From: Streptomyces sp. NBC_01454
GTDB lineage: Bacteria; Actinomycetota; Actinomycetes; Streptomycetales; Streptomycetaceae
NCBI RefSeq assembly: GCF_036227565.1
Contig: NZ_CP109461.1
Span: 434,001 to 498,000, forward strand
Reading direction: 5' to 3'
Length of the DNA stretch: 64,000 nt
Shown: piece by piece, positions 54,038 to 61,699 of the stretch
How positions within the stretch are numbered: position 1 is the stretch's first letter
How the letters are laid out: each line of letters begins with the position of its first letter
Notes under the pieces: model-generated
Seen by the model: the letters and a program-made list of their open reading frames with translations, nothing else
What the model was told of the DNA's origin: nothing
The model's database searches: none
Made by a program: the position numbers and the translations under genes

Positions 54038-54846
54038 TAGACAAACTGACCGCGCACTGGGGCTTCACGCGCATGCCCTTCGACAAGGACCTGGCCCCCT
54101 CGATGCTGCACCGGCACTCCTCCCACGCGCAGGCCGTCGCCCGCATCACCTGGTGCATCGGCGAACGCGCACTGGGGGTGATCACCGGCGAGGTCGGCGC
54201 GGGCAAGACCGTCGCGGTCAGAGCGTCGCTGTCCCAGCTGGACCACCCCCGCCACAAGGTGATCTACCTGGCGAACCCCGCGGTCGGCGTCGCCGGGATC
54301 CACCACGCGATCGTCGCCTCGCTGGGCGGCGTCCCGCGTCCGCACAAGTCGACGCTGATCCCGCAGGCCACCGCCCTGCTGGCCACCGAGAACAACGAGC
54401 GCGGCCGCGTCCCCATCCTGATCATCGAGGAGGCACATCTCCTGGACCACGAGCAGCTGGAGGCGATCCGGATGCTGACCAACGACGAGATGGATTCCAA
54501 CAGCCCGCTGGCCTGCCTGCTGATCGGCCAGCCGACCCTGCGGCACAAGATCAAACTCGGTGTCCTGGCCGCCCTGGACCAGAGGATCCAGGTCCGCTAC
54601 AACATGCCGTCCATGACCGGCGAGGAGACCTCCTCCTACCTGGTCCACCACCTCGCGCTCGCCGGCCGCAGCGACACCCTGTTCACCGACGACGCGATCA
54701 CGCTGATCCACGACACCGCCCGCGGCTTTCCCCGCGCCGTCAACAACCTCGCCGTCCAGGCCCTGCTGTCCGCCTACGCCGAGGGCAAGCCCATCGTCGA
54801 CGAGACCAGCGCCCGCGCCGCCGTCGCCGAAGTCACCGCCGAATGA
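54034..54846 (+). CDS. ExeA/TniB-like AAA ATPase of the transposon
   Basis: The TTG at 54034 is coupled to the previous gene and has GGAGAGGACGG upstream. The 270-residue protein begins DKLTAHWGFTRMPFDKDLAP, typical of ExeA-like ATPases. It has Walker A GEVGAGKTVAVRA, Walker B PILIIEEAHLLDHE, sensor motif LLIGQPTLRHK, and a C-terminal lid with ARGFPRAVNNLAVQALLSAY. Such ATPases select target DNA and activate the DDE transposase in TniB/MuB-type systems. A hairpin terminator follows. Confidence 0.85.
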   Translation: MIDKLTAHWGFTRMPFDKDLAPSMLHRHSSHAQAVARITWCIGERALGVITGEVGAGKTVAVRASLSQLDHPRHKVIYLANPAVGVAGIHHAIVASLGGVPRPHKSTLIPQATALLATENNERGRVPILIIEEAHLLDHEQLEAIRMLTNDEMDSNSPLACLLIGQPTLRHKIKLGVLAALDQRIQVRYNMPSMTGEETSSYLVHHLALAGRSDTLFTDDAITLIHDTARGFPRAVNNLAVQALLSAYAEGKPIVDETSARAAVAEVTAE

Positions 54847-54902
54847 CGACCGCGCCCACCATAGGCACCGTCAACATCCCAGTGACACGATGAAGATCAA
54901 AC

Positions 54903-54929
54903 AGCCCGCCGGAACCCCACCGGCGGGCT
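54903..54929 (+). terminator. Terminator of the transposon operon
   Basis: A 10-bp perfect stem (AGCCCGCCGG / CCGGCGGGCT) with a 7-base loop is followed by CTTCTC. It lies 57 bases after the ATPase gene. Confidence 0.75.
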
Positions 54930-54995
54930 CTTCTCATCCCCGAACATCACCATCGGGAATGGCAAACCCGTCACGATTTTGAATGGCACCCAACA

Positions 54996-55063
54996 CCGTG
55001 GAGGACGTACGGATCTTTCAGCGTGACTGCTGTGGGGTTGGAGGCGAAGGTCGCGATGCTCAT
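54996..55063 (-). pseudogene. 5' end of C3, cut off by the transposon
   Basis: The ATG at 55063 overlaps the B3 stop (ATGA) and encodes MSIATFASNPTAVTLKDPYV-LH plus two bases, ending at the transposon edge. It continues across the transposon as GCPFVSMLSDYLH at 51586. Confidence 0.8.
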
Positions 55064-56973
55064 GGCTGTTCCCAGGGTGGTTCGACCAGGTCGAGGAGGG
55101 CGTCGGGCAAGGACTGCTCTTGTGCTTTGCTGACTTCGGCCGGGGAGAACTTGGCGAGGATGTCTCGCCGGACGGCGACCCATGCAGGGCCGTAGCGTTT
55201 CCACCAGTCGTCCTCGCTCATGCGTTGGCGCAGGCCCCCCAGGGCTTCCAGCAGGGCCAGGAGTCGGGGGAGATGATCGCGGGTGACCAGGCAGTTTCCG
55301 CAGTGGAAGCAGGCAAGGAACGAATCGCCGCAGGGTGCTCCGGTCTCCGGGTTGTGGTCGTGGTCCTCGCAAGCCGTCCAGGCGGTGTCCAGGTTCCCGT
55401 CGGAGAGATCGCGGGCCGTCTGCGGGGCGAGTCCTGCTTCCTCGAGCTGCTGGGCGGAAGCGTCGTCAGTGATCACCTTGGGGCCGCCACCGCGACGTCC
55501 CGCCACCGCGGCATGGGCGTCCAGGGCAGCTTGCTCCGCATCCCCGAGAGCCTCGGTGATCACTTCCTCTCCCCACTCGCGGGTGGCTTCGTCGGGCTTG
55601 AGGTAGTTGGCGAACAGGACCTGGGCGGTGTTGCTCTTCGCCGACGAGGGCAGGTGGCCACCAAGCTGGCGAGTCCGGCGGGCGTCCATGCTGGTTTTGA
55701 TCTTGTTAAAGGTCACGACCAGCGGGACCGGAGGCTCTTTCCCCGAGCCGTCTTGTGTGGCCTTCGCTTTCGCAGAAGGCCGCGGATCAGCGACTACTGG
55801 TTTGGTCCTCGAGGCCGCCCATGCGGACATCTCGATCTTAGAACCGCGTCCGAGGTCCATCTCGAACGGAGCGAAGTGCTCCGACCGGTTGCGCTCTGCG
55901 ACGGCCCAGTTGTTGCGCCAAAAGCAGAAGGCCGCGGTGGAGCCGCAGAATTCCCGGCTGCGGCCCGTCAGCTCGAGCAGGAGAAGGTAGAGGCCGCCGG
56001 GGGTGTGCAGTTCACGCGACTTGGGACCGATTTCCCAGGTCACCGTCTCGAACCACTGCTGGACTCCATGGCGTCGTTTCACCAGGACGAGCTCGACCGC
56101 CCGGTCCTCCAGCAGCCGGTGCCTGACCGGAAGTTCCTTGAGGCTTTCCCCGTTGCGTTCAGTGACCACCGCGAGGAGAGCCATCAAAGGCGCCAGATCC
56201 GCCCAAGTCATGAACAGGTGTCCCGCGAGATCGGCTCTCCGACGGAGCCAGTTTCTGTCGCCCTCCAGCAGAGGGACCTCGCCGGTCTCCGCGATGCGGA
56301 TAAGGGTCTCCCCTAATTCCCGCTGCTGGGCATCCAGTTTTCCGGGGTCGTCCCGTGCCTGACGCAGAAGCTGTTCGCCGGCACGAATACGCCGAGAGAT
56401 CCGGGCCACGTCCGCTCGGGCCGCGGCCGTCAGCCGATCTAACTCGCCTCGCGAGTAGCCTCCGACTCCCGACTGCTTGAGCCTGGTCAGCCGGCGGTTG
56501 AAGGCGTCCCATGCGTCAGCAGGAAGGCGGCGGGAAATCCGCTCGTTTTCGAACTGCTTGCTCATCTCGCGCATTTGGATGTGCCGTGTACTCTCGGCAG
56601 AACCTGGTCGAGTGTAGAAGGCATCCACATGTTCGCGGGTCAGTTCATCGACGGTTTTCGGCGGCTGCTCCAGCGAGACCAGGAACTGGATCCAGGCTTT
56701 GGCCGAGGCCCAGCTGGTCCGACATCCCGACAGAGTTCGGATTCCACCGCTGTGCCCGACCCTCAAAGCCAGGGCCTCAGCCAGAATCGGATGCCAGCCG
56801 GGCATCGCCAACGGCCCGAAGTCGTAACTGGCCTGGCGGTCGTCATCACCATGGAAGTCGACGATCAAGCCGCCCGTGTGTCCTTCCCGGACCAGCGGCG
56901 GCGCTTCGTAGCCACTGGGTGGAAGGGCCGACGGGCGTCCTGGACCAGTGCTGCCACGGCCCCGGCTTGTCAC
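55060..56973 (-). CDS. Tyrosine recombinase-like B3 with Cys-rich tail
   Basis: The GTG at 56973 overlaps the A3 stop. The 637-residue product is the B-type partner: start GRPSALPPSGYEAPPLVREG, IQFLVSLEQPPKTVDELTRE, a box where the first Arg is not obvious (AVVTERNGESLKEL), then RRTRQLGGHLPSSAKSNTAQ and VLFANYL with possible Arg/His/Tyr. The C-terminal cysteine cluster reads CEDHDHNPETGAPCGD and CFHCGNCLV. It is intact while its two partners are both split, so the set is probably dead as a unit. Confidence 0.85.
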   Translation of the reverse strand: MTSRGRGSTGPGRPSALPPSGYEAPPLVREGHTGGLIVDFHGDDDRQASYDFGPLAMPGWHPILAEALALRVGHSGGIRTLSGCRTSWASAKAWIQFLVSLEQPPKTVDELTREHVDAFYTRPGSAESTRHIQMREMSKQFENERISRRLPADAWDAFNRRLTRLKQSGVGGYSRGELDRLTAAARADVARISRRIRAGEQLLRQARDDPGKLDAQQRELGETLIRIAETGEVPLLEGDRNWLRRRADLAGHLFMTWADLAPLMALLAVVTERNGESLKELPVRHRLLEDRAVELVLVKRRHGVQQWFETVTWEIGPKSRELHTPGGLYLLLLELTGRSREFCGSTAAFCFWRNNWAVAERNRSEHFAPFEMDLGRGSKIEMSAWAASRTKPVVADPRPSAKAKATQDGSGKEPPVPLVVTFNKIKTSMDARRTRQLGGHLPSSAKSNTAQVLFANYLKPDEATREWGEEVITEALGDAEQAALDAHAAVAGRRGGGPKVITDDASAQQLEEAGLAPQTARDLSDGNLDTAWTACEDHDHNPETGAPCGDSFLACFHCGNCLVTRDHLPRLLALLEALGGLRQRMSEDDWWKRYGPAWVAVRRDILAKFSPAEVSKAQEQSLPDALLDLVEPPWEQP

Positions 56974-57252
56974 GCCGATACCTCCCTGGGCAGATCCTGC
57001 GGCGGCGTCTCGTTCCCGAAACTCCCCAGCGGCGTGTCCCGGGGGTCCTCCCAGGTGTCAGGGACCAGGGCCATACGCGTCTCCATCTCCAGCTCCTGCA
57101 GGGCATGCAGATAGATCAAGGTCGAAAGCTGCGAAGCATGGCCGAGCCTGCGCCGGATCCAGTCCATGGGATCTCCGAAGATCCGCTGGTAGTGAAGTCG
57201 TTGAGCCTGATTCATGTCGGCGAGATCGGCGATGTGGCCGCGCTGGAGCTTG
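56970..57252 (-). pseudogene. C-terminal part of tyrosine recombinase A3 (cut by IS21)
   Basis: Reading from the IS edge: LQRGHIADLADMNQAQRLHY, DPMDWIRRRLGHASQLSTLI, then YLHALQELEMETRMAL. It carries the GH box and Tyr nucleophile. The N-terminal part with the HxxR-type LLRHTF box resumes at 63681 on the other side of the IS. Both edges carry GAGCT, a likely target duplication. Confidence 0.88.
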
Positions 57253-57334
57253 TGTCAACGGCCATGTAGTTCTCCCCAGAGGCGGCCAGTAGTTCTCCCC
57301 ACTGACGGCCAGCAGAAGTTCCCCAACGGCGGCC
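57253..57334. repeat. IS21 left terminal repeats
   Basis: Three direct copies: TAGTTCTCCCCAGAGGCGGC, then TAGTTCTCCCCACTGACGGC, then AGAAGTTCCCCAACGGCGGC, each followed by CAG. They are transposase binding sites of the IS21 type. Confidence 0.85.
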
Positions 57335-57363
57335 AGATATCACCCCGCCTCGGGGGGTGTGGG

Positions 57364-58155
57364 TCAGCTGAAGGGCTTCACTCCCTTTCCTGTGGTGGCC
57401 TCGGTGAGTCGAAACGAATCACCCTGAGTGACTGTGACGTGGGCATGGTGAAGTAGCCGGTCGACGGTCGCGGTGGCCAGGGTCTTCGGCATGATCTCGT
57501 CGAATCCTGAGGGGTGGAGGTTGCTCGAAACGGCGATCGAACGTCGCTCGTATGCGGCATCGACCAGGCGGTAGAAGCCTTCGGCGGCGTCCGGGGAGAC
57601 AGGCAGCAGCCCGATGTCGTCGACGATGATCAGGTCCGAGCGGATGATTCTCGCCAGGGCCCGGGCGATGGAGTCGTCCGCGCGGTGGCGGCGGACCAGT
57701 GCGCCGAGTTCCTCGATCGTGAACCAGGCGACGGTCAGGCCGGCTTCGACCGCGGTCTGTCCGAGGGCCTCGGTGAAGTGGCTCTTTCCCGTGCCGCTTG
57801 GGCCGCAAATGCAAAAATTCTCGCGGCGGCCGACCCATTCCAGGGATTTCAGGGCGTCCTGGGTGGCCCGGGGTATGGACGATTCTGTCTCGTGCCAGTC
57901 GCCGAAGGTCTTGCCGGTGGGGAACCCGGCCCGCTTGCGGCGGGTGTGCAGGTTGGCGCGGTCGCGTCCGGCGGCTTCCTCGGAAAGAAGGACGCGGACG
58001 ACCTCGGCTGGGTCCCAGCGTTGGGCCTTGGCGGTGGGGATGATGTCGGTCAACGACCTGCGGATGTGAGGGAGTTTGAGTCTGCGGGTCAGCTCGATGG
58101 ACTCGGCGAGCGGGTCGCCGCCCGAGCCGGGAACGGTGCGAAGAGGGGCGGCCAT
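57364..58155 (-). CDS. istB: IS21 IstB helper ATPase
   Basis: The ATG at 58155 overlaps the istA stop by one base (TGATG). The 263-residue protein has the IstB N-terminus (ELTRRLKLPHIRRSLTDI), Walker A ICGPSGTGKSHFTEALG, Walker B LIIVDDIGLLPVSPD, and a DnaA-like sensor region (RRSIAVSSNLHPSGFDEIMP). IstB is an AAA+ ATPase that remodels target DNA and stimulates the IstA transposase. It is intact, so the element may still transpose or help relatives. Confidence 0.93.
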   Translation of the reverse strand: MAAPLRTVPGSGGDPLAESIELTRRLKLPHIRRSLTDIIPTAKAQRWDPAEVVRVLLSEEAAGRDRANLHTRRKRAGFPTGKTFGDWHETESSIPRATQDALKSLEWVGRRENFCICGPSGTGKSHFTEALGQTAVEAGLTVAWFTIEELGALVRRHRADDSIARALARIIRSDLIIVDDIGLLPVSPDAAEGFYRLVDAAYERRSIAVSSNLHPSGFDEIMPKTLATATVDRLLHHAHVTVTQGDSFRLTEATTGKGVKPFS

Positions 58156-59714
58156 CAGGAGAGATCACTTTCGTCGTACTCGGAAACATCCGAAGCGGTG
58201 GCGGGCAGGCCGAAGGCGGACCAGGACGAGGTGCCGGGCTGCAGCGAGTGTTCCTCGCTGCGGCGGACGGGCTCGGCCCGTTCGTGGACGGCCTGGTAGT
58301 CGAGGATGGACAGCAGGTCCTTGTCCGCGAAGCGAGCGGTGACCGCGGCGGTGCCCAGCGCGCGGTCAACTTCCGCCACTGAATAGAGCTTTGAGAAGGC
58401 GACGGCCTCGGTCATCTTCGCCCTGATCCGGCGCACTCCGGATGCTCCGGCCTCGACAAGCCAGCTCGCGGCGCCGGGACCGAGGGCGAGGAACGCGACC
58501 TCCTCGACGGAGGTGGCCTTCGGGGTCCGGTCACCTTCCTTGTCCTCACGCGGCGGGTAGTGGGCGTCATCCAGGACCGGCGAGCCCGCCTGGCCGCGCG
58601 GGTGGCGGGCGACCTCGCGGGCCGAGCCGTGTTCGTCGACGGCGGTGACGACCAGTTCGTCGCCGTGGAAGCGGGCCCAGACCCGGCTGTCGATCAGCTC
58701 GTGCGGGACCGAGTAGCGGACCGCTTCGACTGAGATCGTCGACTCCCAGGTGACCCGGCGGGTTGTGCCGAAGGTGGCGGTGAATGGGCGCCGCGGCAGC
58801 GGGTGAAGACGCTGGCGTTCCTCCGCGAGCCGGTCGGCGGGCTTGGTCCGAGTCGCCCTGTGAGTACGGGAGTTGACCTCATCGCAGAAGGCCCGGCAGG
58901 CCGCTTCGAGCTCGCCGAAGGTCTTGTATTGCTCGCGGAGATTCACGTCCTTCGGGACGAGATCGGCCTTCGCGATCTTCACGGTCGACTCCGAGCCGCC
59001 CTTGGTCTCCGGGTCCGCCGGCAAACACGTACGTATGGTCGTGCCGTAATGGCGGGCGACCTCGACGATCTCCGGGTTGCGGACCGCGATCCCGGCGACA
59101 TGGTCGGTGGTCACCGTCTTCTCGTTGTCCGTGAGCACGTAGGCCGGCACCCCGCCGAGTCTGCGGAAGGTGGCATCCAGAGCCGCGGTGATCGTCGGCA
59201 GAGTCTTGTCCCAGATCGGGATCACCACGCGGAAACGGGACCAGGCCAGCCATGCGCAGAACAGTGTGGTCTTGCGGCCCTTGATCACCGGCCCGTCGCC
59301 GAAGTCGTACTGAAGCCAGAGCCCCGGCTCGGTCACCCACGGCCGATAGATCCGCCGCCGACCCGCCCTGAACTGGGCTTTCGCCTCGGCGACCGTGCGC
59401 CGAGTGGTGCGTTCTCCGCCCGCGAAGCCCATCGCGGTGATTCGCTTGTGGACCACGTCCGCGCGGACCTTGCCCTGCGAGCGGACCACCAGTTCCTCGA
59501 TCTTCGGCAGATAGTCGTCGATCGCGCGGGTCCGGTGACGGTGCTGATCAGGGTTCTGACCAGCGGCCCGCATCTTCACATACCGGGCCACCGTGTGGTG
59601 GTCGCACCCGGCCAGCTCCGCCGCGGCGCGGTAACTGCCCGTGAGGTCGTAAGCCTCAAGGATTTCCATGATCTCGTGTGCCACGAACGCGGAAGGAGCG
59701 CGCAATGTAGGCAA
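58155..59714 (-). CDS. istA: IS21 IstA transposase
   Basis: The ATG at 59714 starts MPTLRAPSAFVAHEIMEILE. The 519-residue protein has helix-turn-helix domains (YRAAAELAGCDHHTVARYVK; ITAMGFAGGERTTRRTVAEA) and an RNase H-like core: D in WLQYDFGDGPVI, D in VPAYVLTDNEKTV and E in ADPETKGGSESTVKIAKADL. A C-terminal beta domain follows (ISVEAVRYSVPHELIDSRVW). It is complete and in the usual operon with istB. Its promoter region is now separated from the right IS end by two introns. Confidence 0.93.
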   Translation of the reverse strand: MPTLRAPSAFVAHEIMEILEAYDLTGSYRAAAELAGCDHHTVARYVKMRAAGQNPDQHRHRTRAIDDYLPKIEELVVRSQGKVRADVVHKRITAMGFAGGERTTRRTVAEAKAQFRAGRRRIYRPWVTEPGLWLQYDFGDGPVIKGRKTTLFCAWLAWSRFRVVIPIWDKTLPTITAALDATFRRLGGVPAYVLTDNEKTVTTDHVAGIAVRNPEIVEVARHYGTTIRTCLPADPETKGGSESTVKIAKADLVPKDVNLREQYKTFGELEAACRAFCDEVNSRTHRATRTKPADRLAEERQRLHPLPRRPFTATFGTTRRVTWESTISVEAVRYSVPHELIDSRVWARFHGDELVVTAVDEHGSAREVARHPRGQAGSPVLDDAHYPPREDKEGDRTPKATSVEEVAFLALGPGAASWLVEAGASGVRRIRAKMTEAVAFSKLYSVAEVDRALGTAAVTARFADKDLLSILDYQAVHERAEPVRRSEEHSLQPGTSSWSAFGLPATASDVSEYDESDLS

Positions 59715-59730
59715 GCTCTCTCAAAGCGAT

Positions 59731-59846
59731 GCTATGTGAGAGATGAAGGAATTGGCCCTTCGTTGTGTCCTGAACGTCAGAGGCAGCTCTGTGTAGGCAG
59801 AGCTGCTGAAACGGTGCTATGTGAAAGATAAAGGCGTGGCCCTTCG
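59731..59846. repeat. Imperfect 31-bp direct repeat flanking a hairpin
   Basis: GCTATGTGAGAGATGAAGGA-type sequence at 59731-59762 recurs at 59816-59846 (GCTATGTGAAAGATAAAGGC), each ending GGCCCTTCG. Between them is a 9-bp stem, GCAGCTCTG / CAGAGCTGC (59783-59806). It lies in the istA leader, directly upstream of the first intron. Hairpins at this position are typical targets of class C group II introns. Confidence 0.7.
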
Positions 59847-59850
59847 AAGT

Positions 59851-61699
59851 CGCCCTGCGGGGGGAGGCTTCAAACCGCCTCATGCTGCGTTGGGTTGAAG
59901 ACCGTCGTGGTGAGCGATGAGGAAAAGGCGTCGTAAGAGGCGTCAGGTGGGGATCAGGAAGACGAGCGCAAGCGAATCGTTGCTGAAGTGTCGTTACAAA
60001 TCAAACCGACATCAAAACCGAAGTACCGAAGGATCTTCGGGATTAGCCTGGCGGGTGCCCGTCTATTGGCCAGGTGGTGTCCGGCATGCAGACGACGTGA
60101 ATCTGATCTGCTGCTTTCACATGGAACAGGAGAAGGCGTGCCCCGACACAGTCTGCCTCAGACGGGGCGGACAAGAGGGAGCGTCCCAAGTGACTGAAAC
60201 CACAAGGGATTGAGTACCGGCGCGGGGCGCGCTGGCGGACCGGTTCGTAGTAGTGACGAAGCCCCTGTAATGGGGGTGGAGCGAAGGGGCCGGGCCATTC
60301 GTGACTGTGTGCATTTGATCAACCGGACGCTCTCCGGGAGGACTCAATGGACAAGTTGAAATCGTCAGGCAAGTCGTTCGAGATTTCGAAGCGGGAGGTC
60401 TGGGAGGCATACGAGGGAGTCAAGGCGAACAAGGGTGCACCGGGAGTGGACGGGCAGTCCATCGATGACTTTGAGAAGGATCTGAAGAATAACCTCTACA
60501 AGATCTGGAACAGGATGTCGTCCGGGACGTATTTCCCGCCTCCGGTGCGCGCGGTGGAGATTCCCAAGGCACACGGCGGGGGCACGAGAATTCTAGGCGT
60601 GCCCACTATTTCCGACCGGGTGGCCCAGACCGTGGTGGCACGACATCTCGGAGTCCGGGTGGAGCCTGTGTTCCATGCGGACTCATACGGGTATCGGCCC
60701 GGACGGTCTGCGCTGGATGCGGTGGAACGCTGCCGGGAACGCTGTTGGAAGAAGGACTGGGTCATCGATCTCGATGTCCAGAAGTTCTTCGACAGTGTCC
60801 GGTGGGACCTCATCGTCAAGGCAGTGGAAGCCAACACCGATGCCGTTTGGGTGATTTTATATGTCAAGCGGTGGCTCCAGGCGCCGCTGCAACTACCCGA
60901 CGGCACCTTGCAGAAGCGGACCCGGGGGACTCCCCAGGGTTCGGCGGTATCGCCCGTGCTCGCGAACCTGTTCATGCACTACGCGTTCGATACTTGGCTG
61001 GCGCGGGAGTTCCCGACCGTCCAGTTCGAACGGTACGCGGATGACGCAGTCGTGCACTGCGTCTCCGAGTGGCAGGCCCAGCAAGTGCTGGCCGCACTCG
61101 GGAACAGGATGGAGGAGGTCGGGCTGCGACTGCACCCCGACAAGACCAAAATCGTGTATTGCAGAGATGGAAACCGACGTGGCTCGTATGAACACACGTC
61201 GTTCACCTTCCTGGGATTCACGTTTCGCGCGCGTAAGGCGCAGAACAGGCACGGCGGCTACTTCGCGTCGTTCCTGCCGGCGATCAGCAAGGACGCCCAG
61301 AAGAAGATCAGCGGCGAAGTGCGCAGTTGGGGGCTTCACCGCAGATCGGATCTCTCCTTCGTGGAGCTCGCCAGACGGATCAATCCGATCGTGGCGGGCT
61401 GGATGAACTACTACGGCCGGTTCTACCGGACTGCGATGTATCCCCTCCTGGCACGCATCAATGCCTACTTGGTGCGATGGATCCGCAAAAAGTACGAGCG
61501 ATTGGCAGCGTTCAAGAAGGCCATTCGGGCATTTTGGGGGGCAGCGGATCGCTACCCCCGCATGTTCGCGCACTGGAAATGGTCCGTCTCGGCGCGGAAG
61601 GTCTGGTGATCAGGATGGCAAGAGCCGTGTAACGAGAGATTGTTACGCACGGATCTGTGAGAGCCGAGGGGTGAAATTCCCCTCGGCTACTCGGCGAGC
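59851..61699 (+). ncRNA. Group II intron 1 (within the IS21 right arm)
   Basis: Edges are approximate. The 5' edge is set where similarity to intron 2 begins (CGCCCTGC / CGCCTTGC). Domain V is at 61622-61655 (GAGCCGTGTAACGAGAGATT, then GTTACGCACGGATC). Domain VI is the stem at 61661-61690 (GAGCCGAGGGG / TCCCCTCGGC) with a candidate branch A in GGCTACTC. The ribozyme encodes its own RT in domain IV. Length about 1.85 kb fits class C introns. Confidence 0.75.
60347..61609 (+). CDS. Group II intron reverse transcriptase/maturase 1
   Basis: The ATG at 60347 follows GGGAGGA. The 420-residue protein has RT motifs in order: VKANKGAPGVDGQSIDDF, VPTISDRVAQTVVARHL, DSYGYRPGRSALDAV, VIDLDVQKFFDSV, the PQGSAVSPVLANLFMHYAFD segment, and the catalytic YADDAVVHC. 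The maturase X domain follows (RINPIVAGWMNYYGRFYRTA). There is no C-terminal HNH endonuclease domain, as in class C introns. It promotes splicing and reverse transcription for retrohoming. It looks intact and closely resembles RT 2. Confidence 0.93.
   Translation: MDKLKSSGKSFEISKREVWEAYEGVKANKGAPGVDGQSIDDFEKDLKNNLYKIWNRMSSGTYFPPPVRAVEIPKAHGGGTRILGVPTISDRVAQTVVARHLGVRVEPVFHADSYGYRPGRSALDAVERCRERCWKKDWVIDLDVQKFFDSVRWDLIVKAVEANTDAVWVILYVKRWLQAPLQLPDGTLQKRTRGTPQGSAVSPVLANLFMHYAFDTWLAREFPTVQFERYADDAVVHCVSEWQAQQVLAALGNRMEEVGLRLHPDKTKIVYCRDGNRRGSYEHTSFTFLGFTFRARKAQNRHGGYFASFLPAISKDAQKKISGEVRSWGLHRRSDLSFVELARRINPIVAGWMNYYGRFYRTAMYPLLARINAYLVRWIRKKYERLAAFKKAIRAFWGAADRYPRMFAHWKWSVSARKVW

Larger units (their letters stand above)
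51587..54995 (+). mobile_element. DDE-transposase/AAA-ATPase transposon inserted in C3
   Basis: The ends are related inverted sequences. The left begins TGTTGTGCCATTGGTGATG (51587). The right, read on the minus strand, begins TGTTGGGTGCCATTC, with a second TGCCATT copy plus GGTGATGTT further in. It carries four co-directed genes: a zinc/HTH protein, a DDE transposase, a small protein and an ATPase. No target duplication is visible: joining 51586 to 54996 directly restores the C3 frame. Confidence 0.8.

Noticed and set aside
59731..59846. Two repeats with a spacer, CRISPR-like at first sight
   Set aside because: Only two imperfect copies and a hairpin spacer; no cas genes. Better explained as an IS leader and intron target.
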